From Actinopolymorpha cephalotaxi (lineage in GTDB: Bacteria > Actinomycetota > Actinomycetes > Propionibacteriales > Actinopolymorphaceae): a stretch of 64,000 nt of DNA. This document shows positions 10,033-17,803 of this stretch, piece after piece. The notes beneath the pieces were generated by a model that had not been told where the DNA came from, did no database searches, and saw only the letters and a list, made by a program, of their open reading frames with translations. The stretch spans positions 3,928,850-3,992,849 of the forward strand of contig NZ_JACBZA010000001.1 in assembly GCF_013408535.1 (NCBI RefSeq), in the 5' to 3' direction. Positions within the stretch are counted from its first letter, which is position 1. Every line of letters begins with the position of its first letter. Position numbers and translations under genes: made by a program.

Positions 10033-11034
10033 ATGCCGAACTGCTGCAGCCCCGCCGCCGGCCACTCCTCCCCCGGCCACCGTCCGTCCTCCGACCAGGG
10101 CCCGTCCCCCGCCGCGCCGTACGACCTGCCCTTCGAGGTGCCCGACCGGGACCCGCGCGAGGTGGCCCGCGGGATGATCTCCCTGCCGGCGGGTGAGTTC
10201 GCGATGGGCGGCGCCGACGAGGACGCCTTCCCCGACGACGGCGAGGGCCCGGTCCGCCAGGTGCGGGTGTCGGCGTTCGGTCTGGACGAGACCGCGGTCA
10301 CCAACCGTCAGTTCGGCGCGTTCGTCAGGGCCACCGGCTACGTCACCGAGGCCGAACGCTACGGCTGGTCGTTCGTCTTCCACCTGTTCGTCGGGCCGGG
10401 TCAGCGCGCCCACGTCAAGGACGCCGGCGTGCCGGGCGCCCCGTGGTGGCTGGCGGTGGAGGGGGCGACCTGGCGTACGCCCGAAGGTCCCGGCAGCGAC
10501 GTCCGGACCCGTCCGCAGCACCCGGTGGTGCACGTGTCCTGGCAGGACGCGAACGCCTACGCCCGCTGGGCCGGCAAGCGGCTGCCGACCGAGGCCGAGT
10601 GGGAGTACGCCGCCCGTGGCGGGCTCGCCCGCGCGCGCTACGCCTGGGGCGACGAGCTCACCCCGCGGGGCCGCTGGCGATGCAACATCTGGCAGGGCCG
10701 CTTCCCGCGGGTGGACACCGCCGACGACGGCCACACCGGGACCGCGCCGGTGAAGTCGTACGCCCCGAACGGTTTCGGGCTGTACGAGGTGGCCGGCAAC
10801 GTCTGGGAGTGGTGCGCGGACTGGTGGAGCACCAGTTGGCACGCGCAGGAGCGGCCGGAGACGCGGGTCGACCCGGCCGGGCCACCCGCGGGTGACACCC
10901 GGGTGATGCGCGGCGGCAGCTACCTGTGCCACGCGTCCTACTGCAACCGCTACCGCGTCGCCGCGCGCACCAGCAACACCCCCGACAGCTCCAGCGGCAA
11001 CCTCGGCTTCCGCTGCGCGGCGGATCTACCCTGA
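10033..11034 (+). CDS. Formylglycine-generating enzyme (sulfatase-activating, copper type)
   Basis: It oxidises the cysteine of a CxPxR motif in sulfatases to C-alpha-formylglycine, using oxygen and copper. The 333-residue protein shows the FGE-sulfatase fold throughout (FAMGGADEDAFPDDGEGP, HPVVHVSWQDANAYARWAG, RLPTEAEWEYAARGG, GNVWEWCADWW). Decisively, it has the two active-site cysteines five positions apart in GGSYLCHASYCNRYRVAAR, followed by NTPDSSSGNLGFRCA. That marks a true FGE rather than a general SUMF-domain protein. The N-terminus MPNCCSPAAG carries a CC pair. It sits 11 bases after galK. No CxPxR sulfatase was found in the window. Confidence 0.92.
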   Translation: MPNCCSPAAGHSSPGHRPSSDQGPSPAAPYDLPFEVPDRDPREVARGMISLPAGEFAMGGADEDAFPDDGEGPVRQVRVSAFGLDETAVTNRQFGAFVRATGYVTEAERYGWSFVFHLFVGPGQRAHVKDAGVPGAPWWLAVEGATWRTPEGPGSDVRTRPQHPVVHVSWQDANAYARWAGKRLPTEAEWEYAARGGLARARYAWGDELTPRGRWRCNIWQGRFPRVDTADDGHTGTAPVKSYAPNGFGLYEVAGNVWEWCADWWSTSWHAQERPETRVDPAGPPAGDTRVMRGGSYLCHASYCNRYRVAARTSNTPDSSSGNLGFRCAADLP

Positions 11035-11091
11035 TCAAGGCCCGACCCGGGCTCTTGCCCTCAGCAGTTCGCCGAGTTCCAGGAGCAGACC

Positions 11092-11996
11092 ATGCCGGAC
11101 ACGCCGGGCACGCCGGACACAACGGGTTCCTTCGCCGGCTCTCCCACCACCCGCCGCGCCGTCGTCTTCGGGATGGACGGCGTACGTTTCGATGTTCTGC
11201 GCCGCGCCCGCACACCACACCTGGACGCCATCGCGGCCGACGTTTCCTCGCCCCGATCCAGGTGGATCCCAGCGGGCCGACCATCTCCGGCCCCGTCTGG
11301 GCGACGGTGGCCACCGGAGTCCTCCCGCCGGTGCACCGCATCTTCGACAACGACCTGCACGGCAACCAGCTGGCGGCCCATCCGACCTTCCTGGCCCGGG
11401 TCGAACACGCCCGGCCCGGAGCGCGCACCTTCGCGCTGGCCGACTGGCCGCCGCTGGTGACCACCGACCACGGCGGCCCGATCTTCCCCGGCGGCCGGCT
11501 GATCCCGCCCGGCGGCACCGAACACCACGGCCTGGCGACCTGGGAGCAGTGTGAGGACCAGCTCGCCGACGACGCGGTCGAGGTGCTGGGCCGCCAGGAC
11601 GTGCACGCGGCGTTCGTGTACTTCGTCGGGCCGGACGCGGTCGCGCACGAACTCGGCACCGGCCCGGAGTACGTCCACGCCATCGAGGCCACCGACGCGC
11701 GGATGGGCCGGATCCTGGCCGCGATCCGGGCCCGGGCCACAGCTGCCACCGAGGAGTGGACGGTCGTCGTGGTGACCGACCACGGGCACCGCGACGAGGG
11801 CGGTCACGGTGGCGACTCCCCCGAGGAACGCACGGCCTGGATCGCGGCATCCGGCCCCACGGTGCCGGCCACACCGCCGGAGGGACTCGCCCACGCCGAC
11901 ATCCACCCGCACGTCCTGACCGCCCTGGGCATCGACCTCGACCCGTCGTGGGGCCTGACCGGCCGCCCGTTCGACGTCGACGTCCAACCTGCCTGA
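11092..11996 (+). pseudogene. Alkaline-phosphatase-superfamily phosphodiesterase, frameshifted
   Basis: Two frames together give one family member. From the ATG at 11092 (GGAG just upstream) the first frame reads RRAVVFGMDGVRFDVLRRARTPHLDAIAAD, then loses similarity. The second frame resumes at once with FLAPIQVDPSGPTISGPVWATV and runs to the stop at 11996. Adding one G at base 11242 (GACGTTTCC to GACGGTTTCC) restores an uninterrupted 301-residue protein. It has the metal-binding FGMDG start, a Ser/Thr nucleophile region (PTISGPVWATVATG) and the C-terminal VVTDHGHRDEGGHGG motif of type I phosphodiesterase/nucleotide pyrophosphatases. No sulfatase CxPxR motif is present. The cause is either a true inactivating deletion or a sequencing error; the downstream frame shows no other damage. 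Confidence 0.75.
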
Positions 11997-12056
11997 AGCG
12001 CGGCCGGCGGCGCGCGGGCCGGCGTCGCGCGGGCGGCGCGGGCGGCTCGGGCGGCG

Positions 12057-12082
12057 CGGGATTCTTCCGCGGAAGAATCCCG
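12057..12082. repeat. Palindrome P1, left edge of intergenic element 1
   Basis: A 26-bp perfect palindrome with core ATTCTTCCGCGGAAGAAT at 12061-12078. The same 18-bp core recurs at 12341-12358, 54153-54170 and 54385-54402. Confidence 0.9.
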
Positions 12083-12115
12083 TACTGAATCGGCTCGGCT
12101 CGGTCCGCGAGCAAG

Positions 12116-12234
12116 AGCGTGAAAGTTCCTGGTGGTCAGGGCCACCCGCACTCTTCACACTGCCGAGCCGGCCGACCCGTCCGAGGCAAGCGTGAACGCT
12201 CCGGGTGGCCGGAGCCACCCGCACTCTTCACGCT
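12116..12234. repeat. Two tandem 46-nt hairpin modules (H1, H2)
   Basis: H1 is 12116-12161 and H2 is 12189-12234. Outer 8-bp arms AGCGTGAA and TTCACGCT are perfect in H2. H1 has one changed position on the right (TTCACACT). Inner arms are GGTGG 12131-12135 with CCACC 12142-12146 in H1, and GGGTGGC 12203-12209 with GCCACCC 12214-12220 in H2. The stretch between outer and inner arms is not complementary, so each would fold as two stacked stems with an internal loop. Confidence 0.8.
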
Positions 12235-12283
12235 CCACCGGTCGATTCCGCCGACGCCCCTGCGCGACGTGCAACCACGAACT

Positions 12284-12323
12284 GGGAAGACGTGTGGGGC
12301 CCAGAGCACCCACACGTCTTCCC
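12284..12323. repeat. 15-bp perfect stem hairpin inside element 1
   Basis: Arms GGGAAGACGTGTGGG (12284-12298) and CCCACACGTCTTCCC (12309-12323) pair perfectly around a 10-base loop. It has no T-run. It is the part of element 1 without a counterpart in element 2. It could be a terminator or part of a structured RNA. Confidence 0.7.
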
Positions 12324-12335
12324 GGCTCGTACTCG

Positions 12336-12363
12336 CGGCGATTCTTCCGCGGAAGAATCGCCG
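12336..12363. repeat. Palindrome P2, right edge of intergenic element 1
   Basis: A 28-bp perfect palindrome with core ATTCTTCCGCGGAAGAAT at 12341-12358. Flanking bases outside the core differ from those of P1 yet keep the dyad symmetry, which suggests selection on symmetry. Confidence 0.9.
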
Positions 12364-12460
12364 GCCGCGGGGGCCAGGCGCCGAGGCGTCGCCGGGGTCG
12401 GCCGACCGGACCGGGACGAGTGCCTTCCGTACGACCGTCCGCGTCGGCTCGAATGGTCCG

Positions 12461-13552
12461 ATGAGGATCGAGACCATCGAGACGTTCCTGGCCGACCAGA
12501 TCGCGATCGTCCGCATCCGCACCGACGACGGGGCGGAGGGGATCGGGCAGACGTCGCCGTTCCGGCCCGGCCTGTCCGTACGGCTGCTGCACGAGATGGC
12601 CGCACCGCACTTCCTCGGCCAGGACCCGTGGGACCTCGAGGCGCTGGTGGAACGCTGCCTGCGCAAGGAGTACAAGTTTCCCTCGACCTTCCTCTACCGC
12701 GCGCTGTGCGGCATCGACACCGCACTGTGGGACCTTCTCGGCAAGGTGACCGGCCAGCCGGTCCACAAGCTGCTCGGTGGTCAGGTGCGCGACTTCGTAC
12801 CCATGTACGCCTCCAGCATGAGCCGGTCGATCACCCCCGAGGCCGAGGCCGAGCGGCTAGCCGCGCTGCGCGAGGAGTACGGCTTCCGCGCCGCCAAGGT
12901 CCGGATCGGCGACGTGATGGGCGCGGACCGGGACGCCTCCCCCGGCCGGACCGAGAAGCTGATCCCGCACATCCGCGAGGTCATGGGCGACGACTTCACC
13001 ATCCACGCCGACGCCAACAGCGGCTTCTCGGTGTCCCGCGCGATCCGGGTGGGACGGATCCTGGAGGACCACGGCTACGGCCACTTCGAGGAGCCCTGCC
13101 CGTATCCCCTGCTGGAGAACACCGCGCAGGTCGCGGCGGCCCTCGACATCCCGGTGGCCGGCGGCGAGCAGGACAACTCGCTGGTGCAGTTCCGCCGGAT
13201 GATCGAGTCGCACGCGGTGGACATCGTGCAGCCCGACATCGGCTACATCGGCGGCGTCGCCCGGGCCCGTCGCGTGGCCAGAATGGCCGAGGACGCGGGA
13301 ATCCCGTGTACGCCGCACTGCTCGAACACCTCGATGCTACAGGTGTTCACGCTGCACCTCGCCGCGTCAATGCCGGCTTGTCACCAGTTCCACGAGTGGG
13401 GCATCGAGGACACGCCGTGGACGCGCGGTGTCTACGAACCCGAACTCCGCTTGGAGAACGGCGGAGTCAAGGTGTCGACGGCGCCCGGCTGGGGCGTGGA
13501 GATCACACCGGAATTCCTGCGCGACGCCCACCACGAAGTGTCCAGCCGATAG
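12461..13552 (+). CDS. Mandelate racemase / enolase superfamily sugar-acid dehydratase or epimerase
   Basis: A 363-residue (beta/alpha)7-beta barrel enzyme of the enolase superfamily, acting through a metal-stabilised enolate. The capping domain is at the N-terminus (MRIETIETFLADQIAIVRIRTDDGAEGIGQ). Likely catalytic elements are KVRIG (base on strand 2), metal ligands in HADANSGFS, FEEPCP and GGEQD, the Asp in QPDIGYIGG, and the His in PHCSNTSML. The Asp-His pair points to the mandelate-racemase-like subgroup, where D-gluconate/galactonate-type dehydratases and racemases occur. Substrate is not predictable from sequence alone. The ATG at 12461 begins the conserved domain but has no strong ribosome site. 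It lies just downstream of element 1, which may carry or shape its promoter. Confidence 0.82.
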   Translation: MRIETIETFLADQIAIVRIRTDDGAEGIGQTSPFRPGLSVRLLHEMAAPHFLGQDPWDLEALVERCLRKEYKFPSTFLYRALCGIDTALWDLLGKVTGQPVHKLLGGQVRDFVPMYASSMSRSITPEAEAERLAALREEYGFRAAKVRIGDVMGADRDASPGRTEKLIPHIREVMGDDFTIHADANSGFSVSRAIRVGRILEDHGYGHFEEPCPYPLLENTAQVAAALDIPVAGGEQDNSLVQFRRMIESHAVDIVQPDIGYIGGVARARRVARMAEDAGIPCTPHCSNTSMLQVFTLHLAASMPACHQFHEWGIEDTPWTRGVYEPELRLENGGVKVSTAPGWGVEITPEFLRDAHHEVSSR

Positions 13553-13628
13553 GGGCCCACCCACCGCCGGCGGCTGCACACTGCGCGACCCGGGCCGAGT
13601 CCAGGACACGTAGGCGAGCGCCATCGCG

Positions 13629-13976
13629 TCACTGCTCGTCGATCAGCTCACGCAGCTTCAGGGCGGCGGACTCGATGTCGTCGTAGTCGTTCTGGCCGGC
13701 CCGGGACTCCGCGCTGATCACCCCGCAGCGGTGCACCTTCGCAAAGTCGCCGTACGGGAACTTGTAGTGCGACTTCGTCTCGGGGTTCTGCTCGTCGTCG
13801 ACGCCGAGGTACCAGAGGCCGTACTCCTCGTAGCCGTGCTTGTCCAGATAGGCGTTCTCGTCCGCCGCGGACGGCTGGTGCTCGCTCCAGTCGTCCCGCT
13901 CGTCGGTGGTGAACTTCCCGTCCCGAACAAGCCGCCTGGCGTGCTCGAACGCGCTCTTGTTGAGTGTGGTGGCCAC
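13629..13976 (-). CDS. Small conserved actinobacterial protein of unknown function
   Basis: A 115-residue soluble, acidic protein. The GTG at 13976 has GAAGGA 7-10 bases upstream and gives the natural start MATTLNKSAFEHARRLVRDGKF; the ATG at 14033 would add a non-conserved extension. The C-terminal half (HYKFPYGDFAKVHRCGVISAESRAGQNDYDDIE) is rich in motif-like conserved residues and resembles hypothetical proteins remembered from Streptomyces. No catalytic motif, signal or membrane segment is seen. It stands alone between a convergent enolase-family gene and the icd gene. Confidence 0.75.
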   Translation of the reverse strand: MATTLNKSAFEHARRLVRDGKFTTDERDDWSEHQPSAADENAYLDKHGYEEYGLWYLGVDDEQNPETKSHYKFPYGDFAKVHRCGVISAESRAGQNDYDDIESAALKLRELIDEQ

Positions 13977-14023
13977 GGATCCATCCTTCCGCGCACGGCG
14001 ATCACGAAACGCGGCCGGGACGA

Positions 14024-14066
14024 CGTCGCCCACCCGACCGGCCTGAGCCGACCTGGGTGGGCGACG
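14024..14066 (-). terminator. Hairpin terminator after icd
   Basis: Arms CGTCGCCCACCC (14024-14035) and GGGTGGGCGACG (14055-14066) pair perfectly over 12 bp around a 19-base loop, about 37 bases past the stop of the minus-strand isocitrate dehydrogenase gene. Confidence 0.7.
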
Positions 14067-14102
14067 ATCACGACGTACGTCGTGGCCGAACGAAAGAACG
14101 AC

Positions 14103-15323
14103 CTACTGCTTGGCCACCTTCGCCTTCAGCGTCTCGGCCAGCGCGGCCAGGAAGTCGTCGGTGCTCAGCCACTCGGTGTCGTCACCGACCAGCAGGGCGA
14201 GGTCCTTGGTCATCTTGCCGGCCTCGACGGTCTCCACACAGGCCTGCTCCAGCGTCTGCGCGAACGCCGACACCTCCGGCGTGCCGTCCAGCTTGCCGCG
14301 GTGGGCCAGGCCCCGCGTCCAGGCGAAGATCGACGCGATCGGGTTCGTCGACGTCTTCTGGCCCTTCTGCCACTGCCGGAAGTGCCGCGTCACCGTGCCG
14401 TGTGCCGCCTCGGCCTCGACCGTACGGCCGTCCGGGGTCATCAGCACGCTGGTCATCAGGCCGAGCGAACCGAAGCCCTGCGCGACGGTGTCGGACTGCA
14501 CGTCACCGTCGTAGTTCTTGGCCGCCCAGACGAAGCCGCCCTCCCACTTCAGGGCCTGCGCCACCATGTCGTCGATGAGCCGGTGCTCGTAGGTGATGCC
14601 GGCCTCTTCGAACTTGCCCTTGAACTCCGTCTCGAAGACCTCGGCGAACAGGTCCTTGAAGCGGCCGTCGTAGGCCTTGAGGATGGTGTTCTTCGTCGAC
14701 AGGTAGACCGGGTAGCCGCGCTGCAGGCCGTAGTTCAGCGAGGCCCGGGCGAAGTCGCGGATCGAGTCGTCGTAGTTGTACATCGCCATCGCGACGCCGC
14801 CACCGGGGTAGTCCGCGACCTCGAACTCCATCGGCTGGCTGCCGTCGGCCGGGGTGTAGGTCACGGTGAGCTTGCCCGGACCCGGCACCACGAAGTCGGT
14901 GGCCTTGTACTGGTCGCCGTGGGCGTGCCGGCCGATGATGATCGGCTTGGTCCAGCCCGGCACCAGGCGGGGAACGTTGTCGATGATGATCGGCTCGCGG
15001 AACACGACGCCGCCGAGGATGTTGCGGATCGTGCCGTTCGGCGAACGCCACATCTTCTTCAGGCCGAACTCCTCGACCCGCGCCTCGTCGGGGGTGATCG
15101 TGGCGCACTTCACGCCCACGCCGTGCTGCTTGATCGCGTTCGCGGCGTCGACCGTCACCTGGTCGTCGGTGGCGTCGCGGTGTTCGATGCCGAGGTCGTA
15201 GTAGTCGAGCTGGAGGTCGACGTAGGGCAGCAGCAGCTGCTCCTTGATGTCCTTCCAGATGACCCGGGTCATCTCGTCGCCGTCAAGCTCGACGATCGGG
15301 TTCTTCACGCTGATCTTTGACAA
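14103..15323 (-). CDS. icd: NADP-dependent isocitrate dehydrogenase (eukaryotic-type homodimer)
   Basis: It oxidises isocitrate to 2-oxoglutarate in the TCA cycle. The protein has 406 residues when started at the TTG at 15323, which has GGAGGAG five bases upstream and yields [23 protein letters not shown], the standard N-terminus of the ~405-residue subfamily II enzymes. Family features include the DGDEMTR start, the [14 protein letters not shown] substrate loop with the key Ser, and the conserved C-terminal [35 protein letters not shown]. It lies 71 bases after mdh in the same direction, so TCA-cycle genes are grouped. A strong hairpin follows its stop. Confidence 0.95.
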   Translation of the reverse strand: MSKISVKNPIVELDGDEMTRVIWKDIKEQLLLPYVDLQLDYYDLGIEHRDATDDQVTVDAANAIKQHGVGVKCATITPDEARVEEFGLKKMWRSPNGTIRNILGGVVFREPIIIDNVPRLVPGWTKPIIIGRHAHGDQYKATDFVVPGPGKLTVTYTPADGSQPMEFEVADYPGGGVAMAMYNYDDSIRDFARASLNYGLQRGYPVYLSTKNTILKAYDGRFKDLFAEVFETEFKGKFEEAGITYEHRLIDDMVAQALKWEGGFVWAAKNYDGDVQSDTVAQGFGSLGLMTSVLMTPDGRTVEAEAAHGTVTRHFRQWQKGQKTSTNPIASIFAWTRGLAHRGKLDGTPEVSAFAQTLEQACVETVEAGKMTKDLALLVGDDTEWLSTDDFLAALAETLKAKVAKQ

Positions 15324-15394
15324 GGGGGCTCCTCCGGCCAGGACGTGGATCGGGGTGGGGGCAACCCCGCCGGCCACCCACGTCGAGGGTGGGG

Positions 15395-16363
15395 TTAGAG
15401 GTTCTGGACGTCGGACTGCTTGCTGCGGACGGCTTCCGCCGCCTCCTTCAGCGCGGCCAGCTCGCTGTCGGTGAGGTCGGTCTCGACGACCTTGCGTACG
15501 CCGGACCTGCCGAGCTCACCGAGGACGCCGAGGTAGACGCCGTCGATGCCGTACTCACCGTCGACCCATGCGCACACGGGCATGACAGCACCGGAGTCCT
15601 CCGCGATCGCCTTGGCCATCCGGGCCGCCGCGGCCGAGGGTGCGAAGTACGCCGAGCCGGTCTTGAGCAGGGCGACGACCTCCGCCCCGCCGTTGCGGGT
15701 GCGATCCACCAGCGCCTCGATGTCCTCGGCGGACAGCAGCTCGGTCAGCGGCTTGGTGGCGCCGTCGACCTCGACGGTGCACTTGCTGGGGACCGGCACC
15801 ATCGTGTCGCCGTGGGAGCCGAGGGTCAGCGTGGTCACGGCGCCCACCGGGACGCCGAGCTTCTCCGCCACGCTGTTGGTGAACCGCGCCGTGTCGAGCA
15901 TGCCGGCCTGGCCGAGCACGCGGTTGCGCGGGAACTGCGTGGCCAGCTGGGCCAGCGCGGTCATCTCGTCCAGCGGGTTGGACACCACGATGACCACCGC
16001 GTTGGGCGCGTGCTTGGCGACGTTCTCCGCGACCTGCCGGACGATCTTGGCGTTGGTCTCGATCAGGTCCATCCGGCTCATGCCGGGCTTGCGCGGCAGG
16101 CCGGCGGTGATGATCACGATGTCGGAGCCGGCGATCGCCTCGTAGCCTCCGCCGTCGCGACCGGTCGTCTGGCCGGTGACCTTGGTCTCGAAGCCCTCGA
16201 CCGCGCGGGACTGGTTGATGTCGAGCGCCAGCCCCTCAGGCCGGCCCTCGAGAATGTCGGTGAGGACGACCTCGTCGAAGATGTCGTACTCGGCGAGTCG
16301 CTGCGCGGTCGTCGACCCGTAGAAACCCGCACCGACGACAGCAACCTTGCCGTTACGCGCCAT
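15395..16363 (-). CDS. mdh: Malate dehydrogenase (LDH-like type)
   Basis: It interconverts malate and oxaloacetate with NAD. The 322-residue protein belongs to the LDH-like MDH group. The dinucleotide fold begins [20 protein letters not shown]. The substrate-loop arginines are in [16 protein letters not shown], with [10 protein letters not shown] and the catalytic His in [12 protein letters not shown]. The ATG at 16363 has AGGAGG upstream. It is followed by icd. The inverted pair AACCCC 15363-15368 and GGGGTT 15390-15395 around the stop could attenuate read-through into icd. Confidence 0.93.
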   Translation of the reverse strand: MARNGKVAVVGAGFYGSTTAQRLAEYDIFDEVVLTDILEGRPEGLALDINQSRAVEGFETKVTGQTTGRDGGGYEAIAGSDIVIITAGLPRKPGMSRMDLIETNAKIVRQVAENVAKHAPNAVVIVVSNPLDEMTALAQLATQFPRNRVLGQAGMLDTARFTNSVAEKLGVPVGAVTTLTLGSHGDTMVPVPSKCTVEVDGATKPLTELLSAEDIEALVDRTRNGGAEVVALLKTGSAYFAPSAAAARMAKAIAEDSGAVMPVCAWVDGEYGIDGVYLGVLGELGRSGVRKVVETDLTDSELAALKEAAEAVRSKQSDVQNL

Positions 16364-16509
16364 GTGTGCTCGCCTCCTGGAAGTGCCGCCCGGATGTGCG
16401 GCGTCGGACTCAGCGTTCTCGGCGTTCTCGGGATATGTCTTGGCGTCGAGATAGTTGTCGAAGCCTAACCGAGCAGCCGTCCCCACGGCTGTTCGGGGTC
16501 ATTCGGGAC

Positions 16510-16914
16510 TCATCGGATGTCCGGCACGGCCAGCGCCAGCACCAGAGCCGCACCTCCCATGATCGCGAGCGTCACCACGTCGGTCATCCGGCTCCGCAGC
16601 ACCAGCAGGCCGGCTCGCCTGGTGGTCAGCACCAACCGGAACACCGCCGCCAACAGGACCGAGCAGGCGAACAGTGCCGTACCGGGCCGGAAGTCGACCA
16701 CCACCACGACCACCAGGGAGGCGACCACCCCGGCGAGAACCACCAGCAGCGGCCACTGCCGGCGCGGCCAGGGACGAATCGGTGGAAGTGGGCGGCCCCG
16801 TGGACGACCCCAACGTTTCCAGAACGCCTGCCTGTCGGCGGGCGTTCCCCCGGCGGCCTCGACAGGGGGTGCCGAGGTCGGCCGGGCTGCCTCGCCGCCT
16901 GGCTGGTCGACCAT
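16510..16914 (-). CDS. DUF3017 small membrane protein
   Basis: A 134-residue protein with a basic, Pro-rich N-terminal half and three hydrophobic segments (WPLLVVLAGVVASLVVVVVVDF; GTALFACSVLLAAVFRLVL; DVVTLAIMGGAALVLALAVP). The pattern matches DUF3017, an actinobacterial family usually found between folD and mdh. The ATG at 16914 has GGAGGG six bases upstream. It lies upstream of mdh in the same direction, as usual, but no folD precedes it here. Function unknown. Confidence 0.75.
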   Translation of the reverse strand: MVDQPGGEAARPTSAPPVEAAGGTPADRQAFWKRWGRPRGRPLPPIRPWPRRQWPLLVVLAGVVASLVVVVVVDFRPGTALFACSVLLAAVFRLVLTTRRAGLLVLRSRMTDVVTLAIMGGAALVLALAVPDIR

Positions 16915-17075
16915 GACCACCCTCCTGGGACTCTCCTGGGACTCCGTGGGTTCCTCGCAGAACGGCAGGCTACTCGCCCCGGGTGCGGCGGCTGCCCGCA
17001 ACCGCCCGGGTGGCCCCGGTGCGTCGCGGACGCCAGGTCCGCCCGGCGGGCTGCCGGCGCACCCCGGAGACCGGG

Positions 17076-17696
17076 TCAGAGCGCCTCGGAGGCGAAGGAG
17101 GTGACGCTGGCGAGGAACGAGCCGAGGTACGGCCGGAAGTCCCGGCGTACCGGTTCCGGCGTCCCCGGCAGCTCCGACGGGTGCGGCAGGAGGGAGCACA
17201 GGGCAAGGGACGTACGGCGCCGGTGGACGGGGTTCTCCGGTGCCGAAGGGAGCACCCCGACCGGCAGCTTCATCCCGGTGAGCTCACTCTCGGCGACCCC
17301 GCGCAGGACCTCGCCCGAGAGCAGGTCGCCGATGATCCGCGGCGACGCGCCGAGCTCGGTCAGGCCGCGGCGGGTGCGTACGTCCACCACGGGCTCGCCG
17401 ACCGTCGCGGGCCATGCCAGGACCAGCCGGTCCACCCGCTCCGGACAGGTCAGCGCCAACCGGACGGCCACCGAGCAACCGTTCGACCCGGCCACCACAC
17501 AGACCGGGCCCGGCGGCAGCAGCGGGACCAGGTGCTCGACCTCGGCCGGCCAGGAGCGCGCCCGCGGGAGCCGGTCCGGCGCGAGCACGGTGAAGCCGCG
17601 CTCCTCCAGACCGGCGACGATCCCGGGCTCGTGCCAGAACCGCTCGGCGTCCATGTCCTCCCAGAGGCCGCCATGGACCAGCAGCAGTGTCGTCAC
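17076..17696 (-). CDS. Alpha/beta-hydrolase fold protein
   Basis: A 206-residue compact alpha/beta hydrolase of unknown substrate. It opens with LLLVHGGLWEDM (the oxyanion HG motif) and has a nucleophile-elbow-like VVAGSNGCSVAVRLAL, in which Ser of GSNG would be the nucleophile. A convincing catalytic His near the C-terminus is not obvious, so the enzyme may be divergent or inactive. The GTG at 17696 is placed by where the fold starts (VTTLLLVHGG); its ribosome site is weak. It lies between DUF3017 and a large membrane protein, where folD sits in related genomes. Confidence 0.7.
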   Translation of the reverse strand: MTTLLLVHGGLWEDMDAERFWHEPGIVAGLEERGFTVLAPDRLPRARSWPAEVEHLVPLLPPGPVCVVAGSNGCSVAVRLALTCPERVDRLVLAWPATVGEPVVDVRTRRGLTELGASPRIIGDLLSGEVLRGVAESELTGMKLPVGVLPSAPENPVHRRRTSLALCSLLPHPSELPGTPEPVRRDFRPYLGSFLASVTSFASEAL

Positions 17697-17803
17697 GTTC
17701 CCACTCTGCCGACCTCGCCGCGCAGCCGGCAACGCGGCGGGAAGGATGCGCGGGATACCCCTGGATGGGAGGGCTGGACGGGCACCTTGGTCACGTGTGT
17801 GAG

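Larger units (their letters stand above)
12061..12358. repeat. Intergenic element 1: two identical palindromes enclosing 46-nt hairpin modules
   Basis: This fills most of the gene-free stretch between the frameshifted phosphodiesterase gene (ends 11996) and the enolase-family gene (starts 12461). The order is palindrome 12061-12078, hairpin module 12116-12161, hairpin module 12189-12234, a separate 15-bp-stem hairpin 12284-12323, and palindrome 12341-12358. The two modules are each exactly 46 nt, 27 nt apart. Each has outer arms AGCGTGAA / TTCACGCT (TTCACACT in the first) and inner arms around GGTGG / CCACC. A matching element lies at 54153-54402. No open frame with family similarity is seen inside. 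Whether it is a mobile repeat, a terminator cluster or an RNA is unknown. Confidence 0.8.

Noticed and set aside
11235-11250. Programmed ribosomal frameshift in the phosphodiesterase gene
   Set aside because: No slippery heptamer or downstream structure is seen; a one-base deletion or read error explains it more simply.
11092-11996. Target sulfatase of the neighbouring FGE
   Set aside because: The gene belongs to the alkaline phosphatase superfamily but has no CxPxR motif.
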